Shown in pieces: positions 9,436-18,128 of a stretch of 64,000 bases of DNA. The stretch is from Affinundibacterium baiyunense. GTDB taxonomy: Bacteria; Pseudomonadota; Gammaproteobacteria; Burkholderiales; Burkholderiaceae_D. The stretch spans positions 434,001-498,000 of the forward strand of contig NZ_JAGSPM010000002.1 of the NCBI RefSeq assembly GCF_018139645.1, written 5' to 3'. A program made the position numbers and the translations under genes. How positions within the stretch are numbered: position 1 is the stretch's first letter; every line of letters starts with the position of its first letter. Under the pieces are notes generated by a model. The model searched no databases, was not told the DNA's origin, and saw nothing but the letters and a program-made list of their open reading frames with translations.

Positions 9436-11640
9436 TTATTTTGATAGTGATGCGAACTTGGCGCGTGCGACGTGCAACTTCTTATAACTATCAATCAAAC
9501 GTTGATGTCTATCCAAACCTTCTAGTTTTATGCTGGTTGGTGTTAAGCCGTAGAAACGCACGCTGCCTTCTAGTGAGCCGTAGACTGCATCCATACGCTC
9601 CTTGCCAAACATGCGGCGGAAGTTGGGTTCGTAGTCGTCGTGATCAAGCTCGTCACTTAATTCCACTTCGAGTACCACGTTCAAAGCTTGATAAAACAGT
9701 CCGCGTTCAACCGTATTGTCGTTGTATTGCAAGAAGGCCTGTACTTGATCGTGGGCGTCTTCAAATTCTTGTAAGGCGAGATTAATTAACAAGCGTAATT
9801 CGAGCACGGTGAGTTGTCCCCATACCGTGTTCTCATCAAATTCTATGCCGATCAAGGTGGCGATGTCGCTGTAGTCATCTAACTCATTATTTTCCAAGCG
9901 TTCGAGTAAATCGCTTAAGCCATCGTCGTCGAGTTGATGCAAATTCAGAATGTCTTCGCGGAATAGCAGAGCCTTATTGGTGTTATCCCAGATCAAATCT
10001 TCGACTGGATAGACTTCGGAATAGCCGGGCACGAGGATGCGGCAAGCGGTGGCGCCGAGTTGGTCGTATACCGCTTGGTAAACTTCTTTGCCCATGTCTT
10101 GGAGAATGCCAAACAGTGTGGCCGCTTCCTCGGTGTTGGAATTTTCGCCTTGTCCTGAGAAATCCCATTCGACAAATTCGTAGTTGGCTTTGGCGCTAAA
10201 GAAGCGCCATGAGACGACACCGCTAGAATCGATGAAATGTTCAACAAAATTATTCGGTTCGGTGACCGCATTGCTGACAAAGGTTGGTGGTGGTAAGTCG
10301 TTCAAACCTTCAAAGCTACGACCTTGTAACAACTCGGTTAAGCTGCGTTCTAGCGCCACTTCAAAACTAGGATGCGCACCAAAAGAGGCGAACACGCCGC
10401 CAGTGCGCGGGTTCATCAAAGTCACACACATGACGGGATATTGGCCGCCGAGTGAGGCGTCTTTGACCAAGACGGGAAAGCCTTGCTCTTCTAATCCTTG
10501 GATGCCGGCGAGGATGCTTGGGTATTTCGCTAGCACTTCCGTAGGTACATCAGGCAGAGTCAATTCGCCTTCTAAAATTTCACGTTTAACTGCGCGTTCA
10601 AAAATCTCAGATAGACATTGCACTTGCGCTTCGGCCAAGGTATTACCAGCACTCATGCCATTGCTGGCGAACAGGTTTTCGACTAAGTTCGATGGGAAGT
10701 AGATCGTCGCCCCATCGGACAGTCGTTCAAACGGCAAGCTGCAAATTCCGCGTTCTACATTGCCGGAATTAGTATCGATCAGATGCGAGCCACGCAACTC
10801 TTTATCTGGGTTATAAATCGCTAAGCTATAAGTATCTAAAATTTCTTTAGGTAGCGCATCTTTTTTACCAGGCTTAAACCATTTTTCGTTCGGGTAATGT
10901 ACGAATTCTGCATTGGCGATGTCTTCGCCCCAGTATGATCCAGCGTAAAAATGATTATTGCTCAAACGCTCAATGTATTCGCCAAGTGCAGACGCTAGCG
11001 CACTTTCTTTGGTCGCGCCTTTGCCATTGGTAAAGCACATCGGCGAATGCGCATCGCGAATATGCAAGGACCACACATTCGGAATGATATTACGCCATGA
11101 GGCGATTTCGATTTTGATGCCTAGTCCAGCTAATAAGCTCGACATGTTCGCGATGGTTTGTTCAAGCGGCAGATCTTTGCCAAGAATGTAGGTGGCTGCT
11201 TTTGTATCTGGATTGATCGTCAGTAAGGCTTGCGCATCGGCATCCAGATTTTCGACTTCTTCGATCACAAATTCTGGGCCTTGTTGCACCACTTTTTTTA
11301 CTGTGCAGCGTTCGATAGAACGCAAGATACCTTCGCGATCTTTGGCAGAAATATCCGCAGGCAATTCAACTTGAATTTTAAAAATCTGTGCGTAGCGATT
11401 TTCTGGATCGACGATATTGTTCTGTGAGAGACGAATATTTTCAGTCGGAATATTGCGGGTGTTGCAGTACAACTTGACAAAATACGCCGCGCATAAAGCT
11501 GATGATGCGAGGAAGTAGTCGAATGGGCCGGGCGCAGAGCCATCACCTTTATAGCGAATCGGCTGATCGGCGATCACCGTGAAATCATCGAACTTGGCTT
11601 CGAGACGAAGTTTGTCGAGAAAGTTGACTTTAATTTCCAT
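9436..11640 (-). CDS. ycaO: OsmC domain-YcaO fusion; ribosomal S12 methylthiotransferase accessory type
   Basis: About 734 aa. Residues about 1-140 are an OsmC-like domain (YKGDGSAPGPFDYFLASSALCAAYFVKLYC pattern, including the redox Cys region). Residues about 150-734 align end to end with E. coli YcaO: matching blocks are SLHIRDAHSPMCFTNGKGATKESALASALGEYIERLS, SNGMSAGNTLAEA and FIDSSGVVSW. YcaO proteins use ATP to activate amide backbones; the E. coli protein aids RimO in beta-methylthiolation of ribosomal protein S12. The fused OsmC domain reduces hydroperoxides in other contexts. The fusion occurs elsewhere in proteobacteria, so it is not unique. rimO is not in this window. Confidence 0.93.
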   Translation of the reverse strand: MEIKVNFLDKLRLEAKFDDFTVIADQPIRYKGDGSAPGPFDYFLASSALCAAYFVKLYCNTRNIPTENIRLSQNNIVDPENRYAQIFKIQVELPADISAKDREGILRSIERCTVKKVVQQGPEFVIEEVENLDADAQALLTINPDTKAATYILGKDLPLEQTIANMSSLLAGLGIKIEIASWRNIIPNVWSLHIRDAHSPMCFTNGKGATKESALASALGEYIERLSNNHFYAGSYWGEDIANAEFVHYPNEKWFKPGKKDALPKEILDTYSLAIYNPDKELRGSHLIDTNSGNVERGICSLPFERLSDGATIYFPSNLVENLFASNGMSAGNTLAEAQVQCLSEIFERAVKREILEGELTLPDVPTEVLAKYPSILAGIQGLEEQGFPVLVKDASLGGQYPVMCVTLMNPRTGGVFASFGAHPSFEVALERSLTELLQGRSFEGLNDLPPPTFVSNAVTEPNNFVEHFIDSSGVVSWRFFSAKANYEFVEWDFSGQGENSNTEEAATLFGILQDMGKEVYQAVYDQLGATACRILVPGYSEVYPVEDLIWDNTNKALLFREDILNLHQLDDDGLSDLLERLENNELDDYSDIATLIGIEFDENTVWGQLTVLELRLLINLALQEFEDAHDQVQAFLQYNDNTVERGLFYQALNVVLEVELSDELDHDDYEPNFRRMFGKERMDAVYGSLEGSVRFYGLTPTSIKLEGLDRHQRLIDSYKKLHVARAKFASLSK

Positions 11641-11975
11641 GAAAATATTCCGAGAGGTAAATAAGGAGCGTGCGGACCATTGCTCTGAGTGCGCAGCTAG
11701 AAAATCGATTTAGCGCCATTATCCTTGATTCTGACTGGCAGCGGGTGATGCATACCTAAGGCTAGTTCGCTAACTTTATTTAATTGACATGAATTAATTG
11801 CACCAATAAGGCAAGCTCAGTATACTCCGCCCTTGAAGCACTTCGATGAAGCGGCTGTTGGGTAGGTAGTTTAGGTAAATTGCTGATTTTTATTTAATCA
11901 AGCGTAATGTTAAACGTAATGAAGCAGAACTAAGTGCAAACAAAATGCTGCACTTTTCAACTGAGGAATATAGCG
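11641..11975. other. Divergent intergenic region with a promoter for the GST gene
   Basis: 335 bp between the divergent ycaO-type gene and the GST gene. A good sigma70 promoter (11798-11826) faces the GST gene and predicts a leader of about 140 bases whose folding was not resolved. No clear promoter for the ycaO side was identified. Confidence 0.5.
11798..11826 (+). promoter_or_regulatory. Sigma70-type promoter for the GST gene
   Basis: TTGCAC (11798-11803) and TATACT (11821-11826) are separated by exactly 17 bp. Predicted start of transcription is near 11833. Confidence 0.6.
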
Positions 11976-12692
11976 ATGCTAACTTTATATAAATATGGCT
12001 CTGTCTGGGACGTACTCGATATCAGTCCTTTTTGTTCCAAAGTTGAAGTGTATTTTCGTTTGCAGAAAATCGACTACAGAGCACAAATCGCAAATGCACA
12101 AAAATCGCCCAAACAGAAACTGCCGACGGTGCGTTTGGAAGATCGGGTGATTTGTGATTCTTCCGTCATCTTGGCACATTTTGAATCGATTTCGGATCAT
12201 CCTTTGGATGCTGGAATGAGTCCTTTAGAACTCTCCATCGCGCAGGCTTATCGCGCATTATTGGAAGAAAAACTGTATTTTGTCGCCGCATGGATACGCT
12301 GGGCTGATGACAAAGCTTGGATGATTTACCGTCCCGCCATCATGCAATATTTTGGTCAGCTAGGTTTGCCCAGTTTTCTACATTCCTTTTTTGCCAAGAT
12401 GGCGCGTAAGCAGGTATTAAAGTCTATTCGCGCACAAGGCATAGGTCGCCATAACCCCGCAGAAATTGATGCGATCGGTACAGATATTCTGAAAGCGATC
12501 TCGGTATTTTTGGCCAATAAAACTTATTTCATGGGTGAACAAGTACGAACCATTGATGCGACAGCGTATGCATTTTTATCCGCGATTATCGATGTGCCGA
12601 TGGAAACCGCTTTAAAACAAACGGCCTTAAGTCTGCCTAATTTGCGCGAGTATTGTGAGCGCATGAAGCATAAAATTGAAGCGCCAACTTGA
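11976..12692 (+). CDS. Metaxin/Faxc-like glutathione S-transferase family protein
   Basis: About 238 aa. The N-terminal thioredoxin-like domain carries SPFCSKVEVYFRLQKI and KLPTV, plus the DSSVILAHFE segment that replaces the usual glutathione-contacting E-S pair with D-S. This matches the Tom37/metaxin/failed-axon branch rather than classical GSTs. A helical C-terminal domain follows (about 85-230). ATG 11976 is preferred over the earlier in-frame start (11934) because GAGGA lies about 9 bases upstream. The substrate is unknown. Confidence 0.82.
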   Translation: MLTLYKYGSVWDVLDISPFCSKVEVYFRLQKIDYRAQIANAQKSPKQKLPTVRLEDRVICDSSVILAHFESISDHPLDAGMSPLELSIAQAYRALLEEKLYFVAAWIRWADDKAWMIYRPAIMQYFGQLGLPSFLHSFFAKMARKQVLKSIRAQGIGRHNPAEIDAIGTDILKAISVFLANKTYFMGEQVRTIDATAYAFLSAIIDVPMETALKQTALSLPNLREYCERMKHKIEAPT

Positions 12693-12719
12693 GTGATTAG
12701 CGAAGTGCGTAAATTTCGC

Positions 12720-12771
12720 GAGTAAGTTGAGCAAGTAAGTTAAGCAAGTAAGTTAAGCAAGTAAGTTAAGC
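12720..12771. repeat. Four tandem 13-bp repeats
   Basis: Unit AAGTAAGTTAAGC repeats four times; the first copy (12720-12732) differs at two positions. It lies between the GST stop and its terminator, in a non-coding 3' region. Confidence 0.9.
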
Positions 12772-12790
12772 GAATAAACTAGATGCCGAC

Positions 12791-12830
12791 AACAGCGATT
12801 CTTTGTATGCAAAGAATCGCTGTTTTTTTT
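12791..12830 (+). terminator. Strong intrinsic terminator of the GST gene
   Basis: A 15-bp perfect stem (12791-12805 with 12810-12824) with a four-base loop is followed by a run of T to 12830. It stops plus-strand transcription just before the end of the convergent tdk gene. Confidence 0.92.
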
Positions 12831-12839
12831 ATGATCGTT

Positions 12840-13388
12840 TTATTGATAAAAACAGCGTCCGCATACATGCTGATAACGTTCGTTGCCGCCGATATCGATT
12901 TGTTCACCTGCCGTCATGCGTTTGCCTTGGGTGTCAACACGAATATTCATAGTTGCTTTCTTACCGCAAGTACAGATGTTTTTGAGTTCTTCTATGGTGT
13001 CAGCGAGCGTCATCAAGTAGCTCGAACCTTGAAATGGCTCGCCTAGAAAATCGCTGCGTAGTCCGTAGCAAATAACGGGAATACCGCGCACGTGCGCCAG
13101 TTGGTGCAGTTGCTTGACCTGCTGCGGCGATAAAAATTGCGCTTCATCGACTAAGATGCAATTGACTGTCGGCGCATCACGAAAGAAATCGAAGCCGGCA
13201 TCAAATGTCGCTGCCTCGCGTTGAGGCCCTAGTCGTGAAGTGATTTTGCCTGTGCCATAACGATTATCGATGGCAGCGGTGTACAAACAAACTTGTTGCC
13301 CTTGTTCTTCGTAGTTGTGCGCAACTTGTAGTAGCGCGGTGGATTTACCCGCATTCATTGCTGAGTATCGAAAATATAACTTCGCCAA
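12840..13388 (-). CDS. tdk: Thymidine kinase
   Basis: Phosphorylates thymidine to dTMP in nucleotide salvage. 182 aa, the normal length for type II (TK1-like) enzymes. The P-loop MNAGKST is near residue 11, the Walker B/catalytic segment is ILVDEAQFL, and YGLRSDF follows. The four zinc cysteines sit in CTCGKKA and CGRCF. No ribosome-binding oddity was seen. It is the last gene of a four-gene minus-strand run. Confidence 0.97.
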   Translation of the reverse strand: MAKLYFRYSAMNAGKSTALLQVAHNYEEQGQQVCLYTAAIDNRYGTGKITSRLGPQREAATFDAGFDFFRDAPTVNCILVDEAQFLSPQQVKQLHQLAHVRGIPVICYGLRSDFLGEPFQGSSYLMTLADTIEELKNICTCGKKATMNIRVDTQGKRMTAGEQIDIGGNERYQHVCGRCFYQ

Positions 13389-13489
13389 TTTGGTTTCCTA
13401 TTTTTTTGATTCTATTATTTGCTTCTATCTAGTTGGGTGGGCGTTATACCATCGCTTGCTCACCTGCTGCAAGTTGGTCGAGGCGGACA

Positions 13490-15169
13490 TTAGCTTGCAT
13501 TTCGCTCATTGCCATCAATTTCTGTTTGCTTTTGATTGGCTGGTGCACGGAACCAGCCTTCTTTCGGCACTAATTTTTCTTTTTCTGGATCGCCTAAGTA
13601 GTGTGGCGACATGATTTGTACATTGTATTCATTGAACACATCTTGAATATTCGCGTGTAATAAACTCATTACTTCAGCGCGCGGCACAGGATCTGCTGGG
13701 GCAGCTTGGCATATCAATAAATATTCAGGATAGAAATCTGACAGTGCGGTTTGAAATACTTTGGGTGTTGGATCTTGCAAGATGCTTGGTGTACGACGTG
13801 CGGCTTCGATCAGCATTGCCTCGACTTGACGCCAAGGTGTGTCGTATCCAATTGTTACTTTGGTGTCGATCACGAAGCCTGGACCTTGGAGCGCGCGCGA
13901 ATAATTTTTGGTGACATTGCCGAGAACCAGTGCATTGGGTAAAGTGATTTCTAATCCCATGCCATTGCGAATGCGGGTAGTGAACATGCCCAAGTCAGTA
14001 ATCGTGCCTTCATGTCCATTCACGTGAATGAATTCACCCTGACGGTAAATCCGCGAATAAGTCAAAATTAGTCCACTCGCCGCTTGCGCAATTAAGCTAG
14101 ACGCACCGAGTGAGATCATCAAACCTAGCAAAACAGAGATTCCTTTAAAAGCTTCGGTTCCTGAACCAGGTAAATAAGGATAAGCCATGGTTAAGGCAAA
14201 TAGCCAAACCGCTACCTTGACGATGCGTCGGGTTGGTGACACCACGTCAGCAGCTAACCAAGTGACTTCTAAGTTACCATTTTCGATACGATCAAATAGT
14301 GCGTTCAAGGCTTGCATGACTATTTTTGCCAAGAAAAATATGACGATGGCAGTGAAGAGATCAGGAATCGCTTTAATCGTTGCACTACCGATTTTGCCGA
14401 CTAAATTGAGTAAGTAGTGATTCAGTTGTTCTCCCAACGGGCGGGTGAATGGGAACTGCGACAAGCTATAGCTAAGCCATTCATACGTCAGTAAAAAAAT
14501 CACTAGCCATGAAAACCACTGCAATACCCGTCGTAAGCCACTTTGTATGTGTTCACGGTTGATTAATTTCGATTCAATTAATTCGTGCCCATCGAGTTTG
14601 TCACGGGCAAAAGACAAGGTTTTGACGACGACTGCGCGACGCAAGCGAAAGGTCAGCCAGAGCAGCGTTGCGAACAATAGCGAGGCTATTGCGACATAAG
14701 CACCAGCGCGCAGCATGCCTTCTAGACTGCGACTTTCACGTGATTCTTTAAGTACCAGATTTAAGCGCTCTAAGGTTTGTTTGGCGACACTATCTAAGCT
14801 TTCTTGTTGAAACGGATCAGCATCTTCCGGTGCGATATAAAAACTGCCTGCTCCATCGATCTGAATCAATTTCCCCGGTGGCATATCGGCAATACTGACT
14901 TTGTGTTCACCGGTGTTGCTGAGTTGTTGTTCAATGCGACGTTGCGCGCGCTTAACACGCTCTTCTGGTTCGATGCCGAGCACCGTGGTGCGAAAATGAA
15001 TGATCTCTCGATTCAGAATAGAGAGTGTGGCTTCAGAATTGTTGCTGACTTTTGGCGCGGTGGGTGCGCTCTCAATGGAAGCAAGGCTGATCGACGTGTA
15101 TAGCGCCAACATCCATCCTATCATCGTTATGCTGAGTTGTTTGATGCTTGTGGTTCGGTTGTGCAGCAT
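13490..15169 (-). CDS. MscS-family small-conductance mechanosensitive channel
   Basis: About 559 aa. After a signal-like N terminus comes a periplasmic region (about 30-140) with a coiled-coil tendency. A set of membrane helices follows (about 160-360), then the MscS pore and beta domain: the pore helix reads GLMISLGASSLIAQAASGLILTYSR, followed by GEFIHVNGHEGTITDLGMFTTRIRN. It releases solutes on hypo-osmotic shock. The ORF is open to 15253, but ATG 15169 has AAGGAA about 9 bases upstream and is chosen. It follows the diguanylate cyclase by 55 bp and is probably co-transcribed. Confidence 0.93.
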   Translation of the reverse strand: MLHNRTTSIKQLSITMIGWMLALYTSISLASIESAPTAPKVSNNSEATLSILNREIIHFRTTVLGIEPEERVKRAQRRIEQQLSNTGEHKVSIADMPPGKLIQIDGAGSFYIAPEDADPFQQESLDSVAKQTLERLNLVLKESRESRSLEGMLRAGAYVAIASLLFATLLWLTFRLRRAVVVKTLSFARDKLDGHELIESKLINREHIQSGLRRVLQWFSWLVIFLLTYEWLSYSLSQFPFTRPLGEQLNHYLLNLVGKIGSATIKAIPDLFTAIVIFFLAKIVMQALNALFDRIENGNLEVTWLAADVVSPTRRIVKVAVWLFALTMAYPYLPGSGTEAFKGISVLLGLMISLGASSLIAQAASGLILTYSRIYRQGEFIHVNGHEGTITDLGMFTTRIRNGMGLEITLPNALVLGNVTKNYSRALQGPGFVIDTKVTIGYDTPWRQVEAMLIEAARRTPSILQDPTPKVFQTALSDFYPEYLLICQAAPADPVPRAEVMSLLHANIQDVFNEYNVQIMSPHYLGDPEKEKLVPKEGWFRAPANQKQTEIDGNERNAS

Positions 15170-15224
15170 GATGGAATTCCTTGTATCTATGAGAACTATG
15201 TGAGCGATGAGCGCGGATATTGAA

Positions 15225-16457
15225 TTAGTGGGATATACCGATAGGCGTTTCACTGAGTTCGGTTGCGGTACTTTGACAGCTTGAGTAGCAGGTCACTTGA
15301 TCACGACCATGATTTTTTGCGTGATAGAGAGCGACATCCGCAGCAGCGATCAAAGCATCGAGTTGCTGTGCTTCGATTTCGGTAGCGCGATCGTTTTCAT
15401 TACTAGCAATACCGATACTAATCGTGCCCTTGAGTAAATGGTGTTGCCATGGAATCACCAGATCACTATAGGAACGACGTAAGCGTTCACCCAATACATA
15501 AGCTTGTGCTTCGCTGGTGGCTGGCAACAAGACACAAAATTCCTCGCCGCCGTAACGAGCGACGAAATCATTATTTCTGACCATTGCTTGCATCAAGCTG
15601 GCTATTTTGCGTAACACCTCATCACCTGCTGGATGTCCAAATTGATCATTGATGTGTTTAAAGTGATCGACATCAATCATCATTATGCTCAGGCTTTCGC
15701 CGGTGCGCTTGCTATGGCTGATTTGACGTTTGGCTTCTTCTTCGAAACGGCGTCGATTGAATAAGCCGGTTAAAACATCGGTGGTCGCCAACATATTTAA
15801 TTGATGTGCGAGGGTGTAGTTAATCATCAGCATGAAGGCAAATGACACTGACATTTGCGCCAAACTACCAAATAGAAACACGATAGGATTAACTCCGGTA
15901 GCAGAGAACATACTAATCTCATCGGCTGGCGTTAGTGCGACACTCACTAAACGTGCAATCGCAAGTAAGCAAATAATACTCATTGAGGATGCTGCTAGCC
16001 AATAGGCAGTGCGCAAGGGTTGTTCGATGCGAATAAACAAGGCGCGTGCGCACATGCCATGAATTACGGCAAACGCCAAAAAATTAATAAAGATGCGTGT
16101 CTTTGATTCAAAAAACAATAATCCGAAAATGAAACTATTTGCGATGATGGTCGTTGCAAGTAGTACGGGAATCCAGTAGCGACAACGACGGCCTTCAAAT
16201 GCTTCGATGCCGTTATAAATTAAGCCTAAGCCCAGTCCGAGTAAGATCGCTGCACTGCCTGCCATCAATGGCGTCGCTGGGTAACTGATTTGACTACCAA
16301 TACCAAGTGCGATGCCGATCAGTAAATCACCGGTCGCCCATTGTTTAACGCCTTTTACATTGCGCGCTTGCATGCCAACCAGTGCCAGCATGCCAGCAAA
16401 CAAGATGTTGAGTGCAGCCCAGACAACCAGAACTGAGCGTGGATCGATCGCTATCAT
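15225..16457 (-). CDS. Membrane-anchored diguanylate cyclase (GGDEF)
   Basis: About 410 aa. Seven or eight hydrophobic segments (about residues 5-215) precede a GGDEF domain with GGEEF at about 303-307. An I-site RNND lies five residues before it, so feedback inhibition is expected. The substrate-contacting IDVDHFKHIND is intact. It begins 39 bp after the stop of the periplasmic binding protein, which suggests a shared transcript. It is unrelated in membrane region to the cyclase at 54-1139. Confidence 0.94.
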   Translation of the reverse strand: MIAIDPRSVLVVWAALNILFAGMLALVGMQARNVKGVKQWATGDLLIGIALGIGSQISYPATPLMAGSAAILLGLGLGLIYNGIEAFEGRRCRYWIPVLLATTIIANSFIFGLLFFESKTRIFINFLAFAVIHGMCARALFIRIEQPLRTAYWLAASSMSIICLLAIARLVSVALTPADEISMFSATGVNPIVFLFGSLAQMSVSFAFMLMINYTLAHQLNMLATTDVLTGLFNRRRFEEEAKRQISHSKRTGESLSIMMIDVDHFKHINDQFGHPAGDEVLRKIASLMQAMVRNNDFVARYGGEEFCVLLPATSEAQAYVLGERLRRSYSDLVIPWQHHLLKGTISIGIASNENDRATEIEAQQLDALIAAADVALYHAKNHGRDQVTCYSSCQSTATELSETPIGISH

Positions 16458-16496
16458 GGAATATTTTTCAGAGGGTAATGAAGAAGGCAGGCAGAA

Positions 16497-17243
16497 TTAA
16501 TTTGATCCGACTTTGATGATCGCTGCATTCAATCGAGACATGACAGCAGCAGGGACATCTTTACTGCAAACAATAAAACTGTCCAGTCCTTCCGGAACAC
16601 CTTCAAGATCAAGAATACGTGTGCTGCTAATGTATTGGTCGCCAGTTTTCATAAACTCCCACTCGCGTTTGTCGATTAGCATATAGGACGCACGATTGGC
16701 ACCTATCATGCGCGCCATGATACGCGGTAAGACATTCATGCGGAGCTGTTTATTCCTGCTATAAAAAATCATGGACTCTAGCTCTTTGCCGTAGCTGACG
16801 GAATCTAATGATCCTAATGTTAGCTCAGGGTCGGCCATCAAGGAACGGAGATTTTTGTGCGCACTGACTTGGGTTAACACCGTGTCATTGGTCAGAACAG
16901 AGTAAGGCGGCGTTTTTTCAAAAGCGACAGAAAACTGTACGATTTGTTCGCGCTCAGGCAATTTATACCAATCGAATGAGCAGTAGTTCTTTTTACCTGC
17001 CGCAAAACTTGCCCAAATCCGTTTTGCAGGTTCTTCGATCAATTGCGTCGATATTTTTGCCATTGCAAAGACTTGTTTGGCGCGTTCTAGCCGGACACCT
17101 CTGGCGATACCGTTTTCTACATATTGAAATGGTGGGCGAGCCGGCCAGACTACAGTAATACTTGATTCCGCCAGCACTGCACTTGAGCTGCCACACAAGA
17201 TTGCCAAGATAAAAAGTTGTTTGATTCTTTTGATGCTGAGCAT
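16497..17243 (-). CDS. Periplasmic substrate-binding protein (SBP_bac_3-like)
   Basis: About 248 aa. The signal peptide is cleaved near VLA-E (about residue 26). The start of the mature chain, ITVVWPARPPFQYVENG-ARGVRLE, is typical of family 3 solute-binding proteins, as are the two alpha/beta lobes. No ABC permease or ATPase is nearby, so it may act as a signal sensor for the downstream diguanylate cyclase rather than in transport (inference). ATG 17243 is chosen because it begins the signal peptide; the ORF is open to 17312. Confidence 0.8.
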   Translation of the reverse strand: MLSIKRIKQLFILAILCGSSSAVLAESSITVVWPARPPFQYVENGIARGVRLERAKQVFAMAKISTQLIEEPAKRIWASFAAGKKNYCSFDWYKLPEREQIVQFSVAFEKTPPYSVLTNDTVLTQVSAHKNLRSLMADPELTLGSLDSVSYGKELESMIFYSRNKQLRMNVLPRIMARMIGANRASYMLIDKREWEFMKTGDQYISSTRILDLEGVPEGLDSFIVCSKDVPAAVMSRLNAAIIKVGSN

Positions 17244-17694
17244 TTCTATACTTTTATTTTCTTTGGCGCGTCGTGGTTGGTGTTGAAAGACTGAGCATTG
17301 AATATAGCGCACTTGACTGACGTGCTGAATGTAACGATGTCAGTCTCAAATTAGCGTTCGTGCTGGTGTTTGTCCCTATGCGTGTTCTTGTATTTCTTCT
17401 AGAATTTGCGCTAGCGCTTACTCTGATATCCCTTGTAATTCATTATGCCTTTCAGAATTGCTGCGTTGCAAGCTCTATCGTATCGACGTGTGGATTTTCA
17501 ATTCGAATTGCAACATTCGACATGCAACATCGCTGAGACAATTGTCCGCGGTCGTCCGAAAAGTCTTGTCCGTACTATTGATTAATGCAAATAAATTCGA
17601 TAAAAATCAATAAAATCAATCACTTAATTTTTGCGCCAAGCTGGCACGTATTCTGCATAAACATGCTTATCGTAAGCATTGCAGGAGAATACAG
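17244..17694. other. Intergenic region with sigma54 promoter and possible activator sites
   Basis: About 450 bp between the divergent binding-protein gene and the small ORF at 17695. It contains a 10-bp perfect palindrome GACAATTGTC (17537-17546). Three related heptamers ending GTCCG (17543-17549, 17552-17558, 17567-17573) could be enhancer-binding-protein sites. The sigma54 promoter is at 17642-17657. Confidence 0.5.
17642..17657 (+). promoter_or_regulatory. Sigma54 (-24/-12) promoter
   Basis: TGGCACG-N4-CTGCA matches the sigma54 consensus TGGCACG-N4-TTGCW at all conserved positions but one, with the GG and GC at the correct spacing. A perfect ATGCTTA-N3-TAAGCAT palindrome at 17663-17679 covers the predicted start site. 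An AGGAG ribosome-binding site and ATG follow at 17695. Confidence 0.75.
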
Positions 17695-17943
17695 ATGAAA
17701 AAGTTAGTGCAACTTCGTGGCTTACTACGCCAACTCATTGAGCGATTTGCCACCGTATTACTTGGAATTATTTGCTTGGTCGTGGTTTTGCATTACTGGT
17801 CGGATGCGGGAAGTCGCCAAGTGAAAAGTGCCGCACCGATGAAGATGCTGATTGTGATGGAAAACGAGAAGCTGATTATCATAAAGAACACACCGAAAGT
17901 GCGTTCCAGTATTATGCAAAAGTTGGGATTCGTATCGACCTAA
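17695..17943 (+). CDS. Small membrane protein, possibly frameshifted
   Basis: 82 codons from ATG 17695, which has a good AGGAG site 8 bases upstream. Residues about 15-35 are one hydrophobic segment. Beyond about residue 40 this frame loses typical codon character. In the frame one base behind it, an acidic, polar stretch with much more gene-like codons is open to a stop at 17970-17972 (TDEDADCDGKREADYHKEH and onward). The real product may therefore be a membrane anchor with a hydrophilic tail, joined by frameshifting or broken by a mutation. No family was recognised. It is driven by the sigma54 promoter at 17642. Confidence 0.5.
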   Translation: MKKLVQLRGLLRQLIERFATVLLGIICLVVVLHYWSDAGSRQVKSAAPMKMLIVMENEKLIIIKNTPKVRSSIMQKLGFVST

Positions 17944-18128
17944 TAGGTATTTATGCCTGTAGTCGATATTAAATAAGCATTGGATTAGTGCTAGATGAGC
18001 GCGTGCTCAAAAACCACAGACCACAATTTGACTTTTGTTGGTAGTAGCCAGTCGGCATGGTATCCGTTAATGTAGAGAATTGAGTTTGATCAAATTCTTC
18101 GCTACTTCTCATTTGACGGATTGTCTTT

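Noticed and set aside
11731-11750. Second sigma54-like site (TGGCAG...TGCAT)
   Set aside because: The spacing between the two conserved dinucleotides is one base off.
12783-13046. 87-codon plus-strand ORF over tdk
   Set aside because: It begins in the terminator and runs antisense to tdk with poor codon use.
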